Below are positions 1 through 14,699 of a stretch of DNA of 64,000 nt, piece after piece (the stretch's first letter is position 1; each line of letters opens with the position of its first letter). A program made the position numbers and the translations under genes. The stretch lies in NCBI GenBank assembly GCA_028023455.1, contig JAQFVV010012402.1, positions 11,204,292 to 11,268,291 of the forward strand, given 5' to 3'. The notes under the pieces are model-generated. The model saw nothing but the letters and a program-made list of their open reading frames with translations. It had not been told where the DNA came from and did not search any database. This DNA comes from Epiperipatus broadwayi (taxonomy: Eukaryota; Onychophora; Udeonychophora; Euonychophora; Peripatidae).

Positions 1-145
1 GTTTTGCATCTGTGCGAATATATATATATTGAACAACTCTTTAATTTTTTTTAGCTTTTAGTTTTTAATAAATTTATTTTTATTTGCGAACTTAAAGTTT
101 TTATTTTAAATTAATGTAACGGCATATTTATATACCGTTACATAT
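1..145 (+). repeat. R2 family, terminal fragment
   Basis: Partial repeat cut by the window start. It is nearly identical to 5091-5287 except for the length of the embedded (TA)n tract, and only distantly similar to the equivalent stretch near 2700-2835. It ends in a near-perfect palindrome (GTAACGG ... CCGTTAC, about 117-142). The class is not recognised and no coding potential is seen. Confidence 0.7.
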
Positions 146-2840
146 CAGTAAACTTCCTCAAAAAACAAAAACATTAAAAAAAAAAATTACTTAGTGTTAG
201 TAATTACATTACACAAATTGATTATATATGATAATTTCAAAAGGACAAAACTTTTTTTTAAAAGACAAAACCGTAATTACACACAAATATAATGATAAAA
301 AAATTGTTGACTGTTGATTCCTTTCTACCAGCTAAATTTCTGCACCCTCCCTTCCAAGTTTCTTTTCTTCTACTTTTAAGTATTACTTAGGCACGTTAAA
401 TGCTTGGATTTTAAATAAGACTTTTTTTTTTAAAAAAAAATTATGATTTATATTAATTATTAGATTTTAATTATTTCATTTTATTCCTTGTATTTATCTT
501 TACATATGCATAATTTTTCTTACTGGTAGTACTTTTAAAACAAAATTCAACAACTCCACGTCAATACAAAAATGTACTTATTTCAGAAAAAAAAATGTTA
601 CTAGCATGATATATTTTTAAAATTCTCAGGGTATTGGTGGTTTATTAAAGATCGGCTCATGTTGGGTAGCCAATTGTAATGGTCCAGTAGAGAGGGTGTT
701 CAATAAAAGTCTTACTGTATCTGCTGACAGAGCGCCACTAGGCCATTTGAACCTAGAAAATTTATAGAGTAGGCAGATACGTGCTGTTAAGATCATGACC
801 GCCAGCCTTTGCCACTAGCTCATGGAGTAGCAGAGTTTTAAAACATTTATTAAATATATTTCTTTTAATAAATAACAATAAAAGCAATCAGTATTAATAA
901 CACAAAAAGATTTTATTCACGTATATATATATATATAAATAACGACACACCAAACTTGAAAAATAATTATATAAAAAAAATTTGTTTGTTTCACTATTAT
1001 TTACTATTATTTTTATTTGTTTTAACTTTTATTTTTAATCTTAGAAATGTTGGGTATAGAAGAGCTTCCCAGACGACACACTTAAAAGACTTTCAAACAT
1101 TTGATTCCAGGCTAAAAGTCCGCAGCCATACCAACGCTCACTTCCAGAGATATATATATATATATATCAGTGACCAATGCAATGTGAACATGTTAGCATA
1201 GAATCAAGCTGACAGGAATGTGCATCTGAACAGCATGATATTATTGGAGAAAACATGAGCTTCAACCAGTATAAGAATGTACTTCTATCTGGCTAAGGAA
1301 TCATGCATGTAATATAATAAGAATAACACTTCGTATGGATGGTGGAGCGGTCTATCTTGCCATGCTTATCCTCCCAATCCATAGAGCTGGAATGGATCAA
1401 TGGCACAGGAAATATGTCTGCATCCATTTCAACAATATGATTACCTCTTTGGGGTCATGCATTCAGTTGGACTTTTTGCCCTAGGTGCTAACACACTTCA
1501 CACTACATTGATATGAACATCCGTATATCTCTCCACCAGCATTGACACAACTATGAAACAAATAGTCTGAAATCAAAAAACCCCTTTAAAACTAACATAT
1601 TTAAACGAGTCTAGCAGCCATCTATACTCAACTAACATTTAAATCATTTTATTAATTTAATTCTAAAAAAAAAATCTTTAGTTTAAGGTTTTAAAATCAT
1701 TTTAAAATGAGCATTATATTTAACTTATTTTCTTACTACAAATATTATTTAATCTACTTTTCTTTTTTAATTCAATAATGCATAAATAATGATAAGTATT
1801 TTCATCTTTAAATTCGTTTGCAATAGCAAACCCCCACTCCATTACAAACAAATATTAAACATGAATAAAAAAAAACAATATATATTTTAAGAGATTACAT
1901 TAACTTTTGATCAGAGATTAAAATGGAAAAGTTTATAAAAGATAAAGTTCAGGTTTGTTGAGGACAGACAGTTTATAGTTCATTTTTAAAAACAAATAAA
2001 GTTCAAAGATTTTAAATTTAAGAGTTTATATTTCATATTTCAATTATTTATAAATTATACTTTCCTTTGTCTGAGCTCATTCCTTCATGACGAAGATCTA
2101 TGAAGACTTATGACAATTTCTGAAGATGTTTTATGAAGACGGTTCCAGTGGTTTGATCCTGGGATCTGTGGAGATGAAGGCTGCCTTCGGCCAGCCAAAC
2201 CAAAGGAAGCATGATGAGACAGATTACATTTTTGGTAACAGTGACAACATTTATTTTAATTTTTCAGCAACAATGAAATGAATTCAAAAATTCAAATTCT
2301 CTCTCTAATTAATTATTTCTTTTGGATTTTTTTTTATAGTCCTCAGGCACCTTATCTCTAGAATGCAGGATTCATCAAACATATTCCATATTTCTATTTT
2401 GTTGGTTAATTCACTTTGTGGCCAAGTCAATTTTGGGTTTATGGCTAAGTAAATTTTTTCACTGAGGTCTGTGTCCATATCTTTGGGCAGGAAAAGCAAG
2501 TCTTTTGTTTCTATTTCTAGTCTCATCTATTTTGTAATCACCTTTTTAATTGTCATTTTGCCCTAAGGATCTGTTTGTAATTTTTATATTTAAAAATTAA
2601 AAAAATCTTCACTATTATTAAAAAGATTTTTATTTTATACTTTATTTAAAGATTTCTTTGTTTTAATTCTATAATTTTTTTAAAGCTTATTTTAATATTT
2701 AAATCAAACATTAATAAATTAATTATTCGTTATTTGTGCATTTTGAACGTTTGTGCTTTAAATTCAGTATTAGATATTTACAAATTAAGTATTAAAATTT
2801 AATGTAATGCATATATATATCCTGTTACATATCACCGAAC
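146..2840 (+). repeat. R2 interspersed repeat, unit 1
   Basis: First of two adjacent units of an unclassified family. Landmarks shared with units 2 and 3 are a block near 660-830 (AATTGTAATGGTCC, then TTTGAACCTAGAAAATTTAT and GGCAGATACGTGCTGTTAAG), a block near 1040-1590 (GCTGACAGGAATGTGCATC, CTAACACACTTCAC, ATGAAACAAATAGTCTGAAA), and a degenerate terminal stretch near 2700-2835. The GAACCTAGAAAATTTATA motif and order of blocks are the same in all three units. No transposase or reverse transcriptase is readable, and open frames are not conserved between units. It could be a non-autonomous LTR or DIRS-like element, or a long tandem repeat. Confidence 0.65.
925..941. repeat. (TA)n microsatellite inside R2 unit 1
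   Basis: Short TA dinucleotide run. A second one lies at about 1150-1168. Confidence 0.9.
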
Positions 2841-5096
2841 TTATTTTAAAAAATGATAAAAAAAGATTTTAATTAGAGTTAATACTAATTGGCAATTATA
2901 ATGTGTTAAAGTTCTTTTTTGTGTGTGTGTGTGTGCATATTTTTAAATTACTAAATCATTCCTTTTCTTTTTTTTAAATATTAAAGTTATTTGACAATCA
3001 TATTTATACCTGACAGACACATCTTATCACAACTTATTCCTACTATACCTATTCTGATGTTCAGGGTGCTATTCGCAATATTTCCTAAACTATTTTATTT
3101 GATCAGGGTATTCATGGGTAATGAATATTGAGCCCATGTTGGACACCAATTATAACAGTCCTGTGGAGAGGGTGTTCAATAAGAGTTACCGTATCTGCAC
3201 TACAAAAGTGCCATCTAGGCATTTGAACCTAGAAAATTTATAAAGTAGGCAGATACGTGCTGTTAAGATCCCACTTTATTTTATATTTAGACCATTAGCC
3301 CAAGTCAATAGCTCAGTGGAAATAAAAGCTACTACCAGTAATTAACACACAAATAACATTTATTAATGCACATATATAATCACTTTAAATTTAAGGAATA
3401 ACATTTATTATTTTTTTAATATTAACTTTTAATTTAAATTATTATTTTAAAATTTTAAATCATCCACACAGATGAATTTTATATTTATTTTAAGTTTGTT
3501 GAGTATAAATAAACTACGTAGATTGTATTTGAAAAGAAAATATTCTATCCCTCCCTTATTTAACCTTAGGCCAAAAGTTCACAGTCAAACCATCAATCCA
3601 TCTGATACATTGATGTATTCAATGTAGCATGAAAATACGACAGCACTAAATACTATACTGTCAGGAATGTACATCTGAACAGTATGGTTACAGAAGATAT
3701 TGACTCTCAACCAAACAGGAATCCTACATCTGTCGGCAAGAAGAACAATAAAAATAAAAACTCCATAGGAAGAGACTGCATTTCATCTTACTATCCCTTC
3801 CATAGGCAACAAGGGGGTATGCGGCATATAAATCGATCCTGGCCATAGCGGATCTCATACTACATCTACTAATTACACCAATATATCCAATCCATTGACC
3901 TAATTTAACTATGAAAGAAATAACCTAAGATTACCCTCCCCTAATTAATTAATATAATTTTACAAATCTATATAGCCATTCATGCCTGACTTAAATTTAA
4001 CATTTATATAATTTCACACAGATGGATTTATAAAAGTTTGTTTTATAATGTTGAGCATAGATCAGCTACATAGATTACACGGTCAAAAACATTTCAAAAT
4101 AAACATAAATGATCAAAATATCAAGTCATTGATGTAATTGCAGAGGGAATTCACTAGAAACCCAATGGCATTCATCATAAGATGCTGCATTGACACCAAT
4201 AACTAAAATGACATCCGAATAAATACATTTTAGATATTCAACGTAAGATATCATTATTTACCAAATGTCTATATATTTTAATCATATATGAAAACAAAAA
4301 TGTAATTAAACATGAATGAATCTATGCAAGCGTCTATGCCCAACTTAAATTTAATGCATTTAATAATTTCTACAATAAATATTAATAAAAAAAATGGAAA
4401 TGATTTTTGGAAAACTTAAATGAAAAAAAAAAAACAATAATTGATTTGGAAAAGTCAGATTATAGTTCATTTTACAAAAATTAGATTTAGCTTAAACTTG
4501 TCAAATCTTGACAAAAGTTCTTAATTACTTTTTAAATTTTAAAATTGTTCATTTCAATAGCTTACAGTAGAAGAGTCATAGTTCTTGGTGCCAATTCCCA
4601 TGATGTCCCCATTGGAAGACCAGTCTGATGTTATGGAGGTGGCCTTAGCTGGTTCCATTCCAGTATCACAGTCATTTCATTTTTTTAAAATAGAGAGAGA
4701 GGGTGATATGTGCATCCTATCACACCTCTCAAAACCAATCAAGCTGGAACTGTCTGGCACTGTCCTTAATTTCAATTTTTTTTTTATAATCATCCTCTGG
4801 ATTCAATGAACAAAATGTCACTAAACCATCATTTTCATTAGGGTCTGAGATGAGGCTTGGTGCTTCCATTGGTGAAGCTAATTCTTTTTATTCTCTTATC
4901 TATATCTTTCCTCTGACTTTTTAATTATATAAGAGCCCCAAGGGCTAGTTTGCTTTTCAATTAATTTATAAAACAATCATTTCCATTTACAAAAATATTT
5001 TATCTTTTCCTTATACTTTTTTCTAAAAAACTACATTCAAATATCTTTTTTTTTTTTTATTTAAAAAGAAATAATTTTTAAAGTTTTGCATCTGTG

Positions 5097-5165
<69 letters not shown>

Positions 5166-5290
5166 TATATATATACTGAACAACTCTTTAATTTTTTTTA
5201 GCTTTTAGTTTTTAATAAATTTATTTTTATTTGCGAACTTAAAGTTTTTATTTTAAATTAATGTAACGGCATATTTATATACCGTTACTA
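2841..5290 (+). repeat. R2 interspersed repeat, unit 2
   Basis: Second unit, head-to-tail with unit 1. It carries the block near 3130-3330 (GAGAGGGTGTTCAATAAGAG, TTTGAACCTAGAAAATTTAT), a diverged middle block near 3500-3920, a 3' block with CAAGGGCTAGTTTGCTTT near 4940-4960 shared with 37,900-37,920, and the terminal stretch 5091-5287 that matches 1-145. A (TA)n tract of about 65 bp sits at 5098-5165. Units 1 and 2 are clearly diverged from each other internally although the terminal stretches at 1-145 and 5091-5287 are not. Confidence 0.65.
5098..5165. repeat. (TA)n microsatellite
   Basis: Long uninterrupted TA tract inside the R2 terminal stretch. The corresponding tract near position 20-30 is much shorter. 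Confidence 0.95.
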
Positions 5291-8200
5291 TATATATATA
5301 TTGTAACCTAAAGACAAAGCAGAGAAGAAGAGGGCTATAAAAGAATGTGATACAACAACATATAGGCTAAAATGCCATGTAATAGCTAAGCTCAGTGGGT
5401 TTATACAATAAATGATACATGTTATAATAAGAAGATATACGTAGGGATAAATATTTATAATAAAATATAAAGAAAATACAAAGCAATATTATCAATAACT
5501 TAGGAGGAAGAGAATTCTCAACCTACTCTAGCATAAATAATAAACTGTTCATATTGTGAGTATATGTCATTGAGGTTACATTTAAATCCTTCTCTTTTAG
5601 ATATCTACTACAACTACAATGCTTATTATCCATCTTCTATGTATCTTATTGCCATGATTAGATAGAAACATATTTAGTTTTATAAAATTGGAAAATGTTC
5701 TTTTAAATCTTTACCACATTAAAATTCATGTTTTAAAAATAATTTCTTTATTAACAAGATAAATTTAAATTATATTGTTCTTGAAACAAATTAGGGTATC
5801 TTATGGTAATATAATATCATTTAATATTAAAATAATTTTTTTTATTCTTCAGATTTATTCTACTTTGAATGATATCCTAGCATACGAAATAAAACATACA
5901 TTTACCCCTGAATTAGTGTCTTATTGCTATTATGATAATAACAATCATATTATTAATTTAAATAAAACAAAACATGATATCTTAATTTAGAATAAGTTGA
6001 ATAATAATCTAGAATGATATTCAGATATTTAGAATAGATAAGGAATTTTATAGCCATTCTAATATCCTAGAATAAACCTCCTTTAATATCTTTTAAATGC
6101 GAATTTAGATTCTACAATTTAACTCAATCATACAAATAATAAATATGATTTAATACAGAAAATAGTTTGGTAATCAATAAACATAATGATCTTTAAATAA
6201 ACAGATCAAATTGACTGAAGTGACCCAAAATGATAAATTATAATTCTTTATTAAGTAAATAAATATTCCTTAGGTGTAATTATAATATTCAAATATAATT
6301 CAATGATATTACTCTTATTAGTTTCAATTATTTTTTTAGTAAATACATCCAAAATAATTTAATAATATTTTATATAATTATTTACATTTTTGGTTAATAT
6401 GTGGAATGATTTCTTGTTGATAAGTGGAATGATGTAAGTAAATGACTATGAGAAATGTCTTAGATAACAAAAACAAATATTTATTTACTGAAAACAAATA
6501 TAAAATCACAGATACTCCATATTTGTGTCAACATCATGTTTTATAAGAAAAAAAGGAAATTCAATTGAATTAAGCAAAATAATTCACCAGAATAAAATAA
6601 ACTTCCTATTACTTAATTATAAAAATGTTCTCACTTATTAATATATTTATACAATAATAATAACCTTTATATAAGTAATACCCATTTTTAAGAATATTTA
6701 ATATACTCAAAATAAAGGTTTACCAATCCAGTGATGAAGGAATGATAAAAAAGGTGTACAATATTTGTTTATGTCTAAAATATAATTTTAGGAATTTTGA
6801 AAGTAATTATTTAACATATTTTGTTTTCATAGTTAGTAAAACTCAAATATATGACTTATGCATTGACAATAAATTATTCACATCTAGGTCAACCAAGAAT
6901 GCTATAAAAGATAAGATAGAATTCCTCATTACCTTATTACAAGTGGCTAAAATGCCAGATAAACCTATGGTAAATTATTACAAGTGCTTTACAATATCAT
7001 TAACAATAAACTAAGTTCATTTACAAATAACTGAATATGGCAAAATAAAAGTATGATAGCATTATTTTATAAAGTGCACCTACTTTTGAGGGCTAATAAG
7101 AAAACAACCTAGGAATTTGTGACTAGTCAGTAAAATGATAATGCACATTAGAGACAAAATATTAAATAGGGATTGCCTTAAAATAGAGAGAAACTAGCTA
7201 CTCTTTCCAAAGTATATGCACACATGCACACTAATAGGACAATAAATAAACAGAGTGTAGTGCTACTATTTATTATCCCTTTGCATAAATAAGCATTTCT
7301 AAAATAGAATGAGACTAAGCTACTATCTCTAAAGTAAATACTATAACTAACTGATGGGAAAGATAAATAATAACTAATACCAAATATGGCTTCAATAAAA
7401 TTAGGCAATAAATATACATGTCATAACTAATAGAAACATATATCTACTTATTCAGTATACAGAGTAGACCTTTATTAATAAATGATTCATATGCAAAAGA
7501 GAATACATACTATTATAAAATATGCAAATATAATAGATTGCTTTTCTGAGAACATTAATTTAAAACATTTCAAAAATAGCATATACAATATAATAATATA
7601 CACCTGAAATAAAACATGGTATGAAAAAATCATAAATACAAGTAAAATTCAATCTTTTACCATTTAAAATAGATAATAATAAAATAAAGAAAAATTCTGC
7701 TTTCTTCTTTAATCAGTCACAATTAAACTGGAACATAAATAGAAGTGTTTGACAACAAAATCTTGTGGACAGCAAGCATAACCATCATAAAAAGCAATTT
7801 CATTATAATATCAAATTCTAGAATATAAACTGTGAAATATGGAAAGTACTTCTTGAATAACTTTAATAAAAATTTCAGATAATTATGTGAGCACATAATA
7901 AGATACATATATGGCTATTAATTGACCAAATAAATATCCATGGATTTTACAATACATATTTATCAAGTTGCAGTAAATATTACTTAATATTCAAATGCAG
8001 TTTTCAAATTAATTCATCATAAATATTATCTTAATTTGTTAAAATAAATATATATTTTACAGGAGTATATACTTCTTTAAATTACATTAATCCAAACATA
8101 TAAAATATTCAGCAGGAAAAAATATTTATTCCAAATGTTACATTCATAATGATAATGATTTCCTAGCAATATTTATGAGAGAAAAAAGCTCACAGGATTT

Positions 8201-10010
8201 TTTTTCTTTACATTATTGCAGGAAAATTTTATTTAAAGTCATTTCAAATCAGATTATTTTTTCAGGAATATTTTATATTTCCATTTTATAAAGAATAATT
8301 TTTAATTCTTCATAATAATTATTAAAATGTTTAACGCAAGTTGATTTTTATATTATCCCTACCTTGAGAAAATTATTTTCTTTCAAAACGGATGAAAACA
8401 ATTATCATTATTTTTTTTTATTTATGCTATCATAAGTTAACAATATAATCTCTTTAAATAAGCACAAATACATTTTATCAAAGCATAAAACTATTTATAA
8501 TTTAAATATTTCTTTTGTAGATTTAAATAAAAATTTTTTAATGTCTGAAGCATATTTATCATAACAAAATATTGTCTTTATCCCATAAATTAAAAGTTTT
8601 TTACTAGAAGTAAATAAATTCTGGATAATATTGGATGTAAAATGAGTGTTTTAAATAAAATATCAGTACATTTTTAATATTTTTAATATCATTATATTAT
8701 AGTAAATTTAAATTTAAAACAGATATTCTTATGTGCCTTGAAATTGACAATAGCTCTTGCATCATTATAATGGCTGCAACAATAATAACTTTTGAAATCC
8801 TCCAATGCAAAAAATTTGAACAATAATCATTTAAATATTGTAATAAATAAATCATATTACTAATAAAGCTGATTGGAAAAAATTTTAGTTCCTTGCATTT
8901 AAAATTTAGAAATTTGTGTCCATATAATTTTAAATTATCCTAACATACTTAAACTAAGAAATAATAAAGTGTAAATAAAATTATAATTTAAAAATTTTGA
9001 TATTGAAGTTTTAAAATATAACTGCTACAAACAAAATTAAATTAAAACAATTAAGAATAGAAACTTAATAATCATGTCAGGCATTAATTTTACCTTATTT
9101 ATTGCAATAGTCAGGTGATCACTTTACAAGACTTATTAATATTTTTACCTATAATCTCTTCTCTGACTAGTTTGAATCCCTGATCTAATGTAACTATAGA
9201 TGATTATCAATTGAAAATATTAATTAATTACTGTTCAGTTTTTAAAAATAAATCAACCTTGTCTAGACAATTAAAAATTAATTTTAAAAACACTTCCTGA
9301 TACAAATAAAATAATTATTTAAAATTATAGACACCAAAATAAAATAAAATATTACATAATGAAATTTACATTGTATTAAAAACAAATGATAAAATTTAAT
9401 ATTTATTTACCCATAAATTTTATCTAGACAAATCTCTCAGAATAGAATATTTAAACTGTCTTTTTAAAATTAGACATTTGATAATATTTTAAAATAAATA
9501 ATGCTAAAATTTAAAACTATTATTCACCCATTTATTCAGACATTCATCTATCTATTATGTCAAAAATCCTATCTTTAATCATTAGTTTTATTAAACCATT
9601 TTAAGTAAATAAATTTAAAATATTTAACTATAATATTATGTCAAAATTAAAATGAACTAACATATTATAGGTTTAATTTAAGCACCAGCAAACCAAAATA
9701 TAGGGTTTGAACCAGATTTCAGAATTTAAAATTAATATGAATTTTTGAAAACATTTTAATGATTGAATCATGACTTACTTATTATTATTAATATCAAAAT
9801 GCATTTATTTAACATTCTACACTAACAAATATTTAAGTTTAAAATACTTTAGTAAGATAAATACTTATTTAAGCTTTAAAATATTAAAATTTAGGCTATA
9901 AAAAATTATTTTACAGCTATACAATTGATAAAATTACTGATACAATAACTTTTCTATGAAAAACTATGGCATTATAAAGCACTAATAAAAATCGATTGAT
10001 TAGCAAATTA
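5291..10010. other. AT-rich stretch without recognisable genes
   Basis: Nothing codes here. The stretch is very AT-rich and has a weak tandem duplication near 7180-7420 (TAAAATAGAGAGAAACTAGCT against TAAAATAGAATGAGACTAAGC, offset about 117 bp). It is bracketed by the same 10-mer after (TA)n: TTGTAACCTA at about 5301-5310 and again at about 10,105-10,114. Confidence 0.5.

Positions 10011-10104
<94 letters not shown>
10011..10104. repeat. (TA)n microsatellite with two interruptions
   Basis: About 95 bp of TA repeats interrupted by ACATAT and ACATGT variants, followed by TTGTAACCTA. Confidence 0.95.
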
Positions 10105-10107
<3 letters not shown>

Positions 10108-10114
10108 AACCTAG

Positions 10115-13100
10115 TGTTATTGATTTACTTGGCATTATTTCTGCAGGAAAACAATGCTATTCTTTAAAGAAATAAAAAGATAAAATAACAATAGTAATAA
10201 TTGATTAATAAAGTATGCTATTCACTCACTTTGGCATGTTTTGGGTGAATAACTAATAGATTTAATAACTCAATGTCATTTTAAAGAGAGAACATGAATA
10301 ATTTAATTGAGATATTAATAATTAGAGCAAATTAATATGGTATAAAAGCTAAACAGTAATTGATTTTGGATGGGTAGAGGGGAGAGTGGATGAGTGTCTT
10401 ATCATAAAGCACAATAACTTCTGGTAATTTCTTTTTGTAAAAAAGAAGAAAGAAAAAAAAATAATGTTTAAAGAATTATACATCACTGATTGTTAATTTA
10501 ATGTATTTATTATTATTTTTTTTTATATTGTCAAATTACTTTGTAATCCAGGTAAATAATACTAAAACTATATGATTGTAATAGGTTTTTTCCTTTCTTT
10601 TGTTTATGTTATAATCAAATGATTATTTTTCTGGAAGAGGTCGCTAAAAAAAAAAAACAACAACAACAAAACGAAACAACCAATTTCATAATCAAGATCT
10701 TTTTTTTTTTAAAAGATAGTCTGCTTTTAGTTTTTCAAGGAAGGAACAGTGCTGAAATTTGGTAACTCAATTTTTTCATTTTATTTTGCAGAAATAAATG
10801 TAATCAAAGTAAAATTTTAATAATATAATGTGTGGCTAAATTTTTTTGATAAGATATCCTGATTTTCTTTGCCATCTACCTATTTAAAGACCTTTTATAC
10901 TTAAAAATTTATTGTCTCACGCTAAAGTTAAAAATGACACAATTAACTAAGGGAATCACGAAAAGTGTTATTATGTCTAAATTAAGGAAGATAAATGATT
11001 TCCAAGAAAAAATTAATTATTTATTAACTTTATGTCATTTATTGATATTTTCTTGGTATAGAAAAAAAAATAATAATAATTGAAAGAAATATTTTGAAAC
11101 CAAGGAAAATCAACTAGAAACATTTTCGCGCTCTTTCTCAATATTGTCTGCCTTTACAAGTAATGTAGTTACATACGTTAAAATATGTTTTATTCACCAA
11201 GAATTGTCTGGAAATAATAATAATGATAAATAAGATGAAATTATGCACTTGTTATTTTTAAAAAAAAAAATAAAATAAAAAAATAAAGAAAATATAAACT
11301 TTCTCAGAGTAAATATAAGAAAAGTTATATAGGGGCATTCTTACGGAGAAGTTACCGTTAAAATTTTTTTATAATTCCTAAAGTATGAACAAAACCAAAT
11401 ATCTTAGTAACTTAATGATAAAAATAAATGATATATTATATTATACATCAGTTGGAATTATTAAAACTTCATGTACAAGTAAATTGACTGCAGTTATTAT
11501 CATAATAATCTCTCGGAAAATTGTGCATTTTCGTCCATAAGTAAGCTAGCTAATAAGTATACGTATCGTCAAAAAAAAAAATATTGTGTATGTTTATCGT
11601 CTATAGTCAAATATTCGTCTATGTTAGAAGTCTATTTTTTTTCTATGGATCCCAAAATTGTAGTAGTTTAATTCAAGTAAGAATTAATCTTCAATTCTGC
11701 TATATGTTTCTTTACCTAATTTATTAAATGCACAAAATAAGAGAAAACTTTTATTTAAAGGAAATAATGCCATGCAGTTATTGTTTTTAAACTTGCTTCG
11801 TGAAATACGACTGGATAAAGCTCTTCACCTGGACCAGTTGCTCAACAGAAAAACATTTTCTAATGAGAGAGTATGCACTTGCTAATTAATGATTGTGTAA
11901 AACTAAGTTACAAATGATATGTATTTTTGCTATATCACATAGGTTAAAGTCTGTATGGTCAAGTGATATTTAATAGCCTTGTAATGACAAAGGTATGTTT
12001 TAATATAATTATTATAGGTTAAGTTGATATTTAACACGAAAGAAAAAAATCTATAAAATATGTTTTAATTATTACATACAATTGTAGGTAGAAATTTTGT
12101 ATGTTAGATACGTAAAAGAAAAATATTTAGATATTTAAGGGGTAAAATAAATATTGAAAATTATCAGAAGTAACTAAAAAAAAAAAAAAATGCTATAACA
12201 AAATATTTCTTGTTAAAGTTTTGAAACGAATTTATACTGTATTAATTGAGGAATTTATTCCTAATTATTCTTAAATAACACATCCACTTTATTTAGTTTA
12301 AGATAGTATGCTACCAACTATTTTTGAATGTTCCTTTATTAAAATTAAAATTATTATACTTTTATTCTATGATGTCCATTGATTTCAGATGTTGATCAAA
12401 GTATACCCGGTAACATAAGTTTATTATAATCAGTGTATTTACTTATCCTGCCCAGATATAGCATTGGTATATGCTTAATATTCGCATAGGTAATAATTAT
12501 AATGTATTTATTTTGTGGGATGAAAAATGATCTCCCCAAAAGCTTTGTTTTGCATGAGAGGAAGATTTTAAATATAATGTTCGGGTATGTTTATAGCCCA
12601 AGTGATCGATTCTCATAGATAGGACGATCAAGAATTTATCTAGCATTTAGTATGTTTCATTCGTTTAAATCCCAGGAGAGGATTGTATTTGGTGTGTGTT
12701 CGTTGTATGCCCAAGTAAGAGGCAAGAAACCACCAAAATATTTTAATGTAGTAGATTACTTTACAAACCTTCGTGGTTATTCCATATTCCTCATGTGAAA
12801 ATAAAGATAGCTCCACCATGGAAGGTGTTGATTATTGTGCTTAATTTTGAAAGTTCGGGCAAGATAAAGGTTATATTGGAGGTGTTAGTTCCTCAAGATC
12901 CACTTTAGTATAAATAGTGCGTTAGTAACTAAGATCAATATCTGTATTGTGCTGCTAAATATTGCTAGTATTTGACAAGTAAATCAATGGAGAAAGTAAT
13001 TAAAATTGCGTAATTTAAAACGCTTATTTACTGAAGGAATATTCAAATGCAATATTTAATTCTGGTTAGTAATTAAATAATACTCATATTTAAAATTATA

Positions 13101-14560
13101 CGTATGAATAAAATTTGTATCATAACTTAAGTTAGCATTAAGTTAAATGTAAGATGGTAAGTGTAACTTCTGATAACTGGCCTATAATTAGAATAGGTTA
13201 TCCCATTAAAGACCATAGATAAAGTAAATGTATTAGAAATAAATTTAATGTTTTGCGTATTGCATATGATTGGATTAATCATTTTTAAAAAAAAAATGAA
13301 CAAAAAACAAAAATAGTTAGTCAATAATTTTGAATAAAAGCTTCTACAAGGTTACCAAAATTTAATAAACAATGTATTGGTAATGAAATGTACTTTTAGT
13401 TAATCAATCCATATGATTGCATACAGGAGAAGTAGTAACCTCTAGTCCATAACCAAAAGAGTATACAGATTAATGTCAGTTATATTTTATATTTTTGTAT
13501 TACTATGGGATTATTGAATAAATGTTCATATATCTTTTTTTTGTGATAATAATAAATTATAGTCTTGTTAAAATTTGTTGTAGATTCATTTTTTTGTTTT
13601 TATATGCTAAATATAAGTGTTTGCACAATATTTGCAAAACCTTTTCTTGAGTCCGAAATCATTCCAAATTCTTAAAAACTTAATATACCAGATAAATAAA
13701 GTTAAGCAGATCGGAATATATCATTATATTTTAGTTTAATGATAATTATTTATGGAGTTGAAAACTTAAGACTAAACATTCACCTTTGTATAAAAAAAAA
13801 AATGAATTTATTCCCAAACCATTAACTTTGGTTGCACATTATTCCATTCCCATTTAGTTAAATTGTCTAAGTAATAAATCTTAGTTATATTATTGTGTTG
13901 TCATGGATGATGGAAGGACACAAAAAAGCACCCTTGTCTTTTTATTATTCTGACTGAGATTCTGAAAAAAAAAAAAAGGCTGTGTTATTCAAAATTATAC
14001 GTCATTATTGAATAGAATTATCATCTCTTTAAATAATATAGCAGTGGATATGAGAGATGAAGACACATTGAATTTAAGTAAAATAAATGTTTCCTATAGC
14101 CGACCAGAATGCCAGTCATATGCGACAACACAATACTGCCGAGCATTTCCTTACATGAAACAAAGAACCCTGAGATTAATATTATTATAATTATTCTTTA
14201 AATTAATAAGTGATCAATTATTGTTATTATTACAATCGTGGCATAGCTTAAGAGAATTGAATGTACAATTGTATTATATGAAAAGTATTTTAGATCATAT
14301 TGGAAAATTAATGGATATGTTGCTTTATTTTGGTTGCCTTAACAACAACCAGAAAAATTAGTGTCACAAGTGCAAAATAAACTAATTAATAAAAATATAT
14401 TGGGTTAGAAATAAAATAAATAAACTAAACTAATAAAAATATTAGAAATAAAATAAAATAAATAAATTTTCTAATAAACTAATAAAAAGAATACTGGGTT
14501 AGAATATATATATATATTTTAACACAAAACTTGAATTGGCATTAACTTCTGACAAAGCTA
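10115..14560. other. AT-rich stretch without recognisable genes
   Basis: Only short A- or T-runs and low-complexity AT sequence are seen, for example an A12 plus CAA run near 10,648-10,670. Open frames are short and have no recognisable similarity. Confidence 0.5.
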
Positions 14561-14564
14561 AAAG

Positions 14565-14695
14565 TCACAATAGGCACTTATCGATGAAAATTTGTTAGAG
14601 CTATTGGTGAGCTCCCTATATTATAGATCTGTAATACAAACTTAAAACAAGTCATGTGATATATGACTTGCTTTTTTGATTAAATGTATATCATA
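14565..14695 (+). repeat. Interspersed repeat R3, copy 1
   Basis: Shares ordered blocks with 48,605-48,735: GAGCTATTGGT, then CTGTAATACAAACTT or its variant, then ATATATGACTTGCT followed by TTTTGATTA. It is a short, non-coding dispersed repeat. Class unknown; its size would fit a SINE fragment or MITE. Confidence 0.6.
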
Positions 14696-14699
14696 ATCT

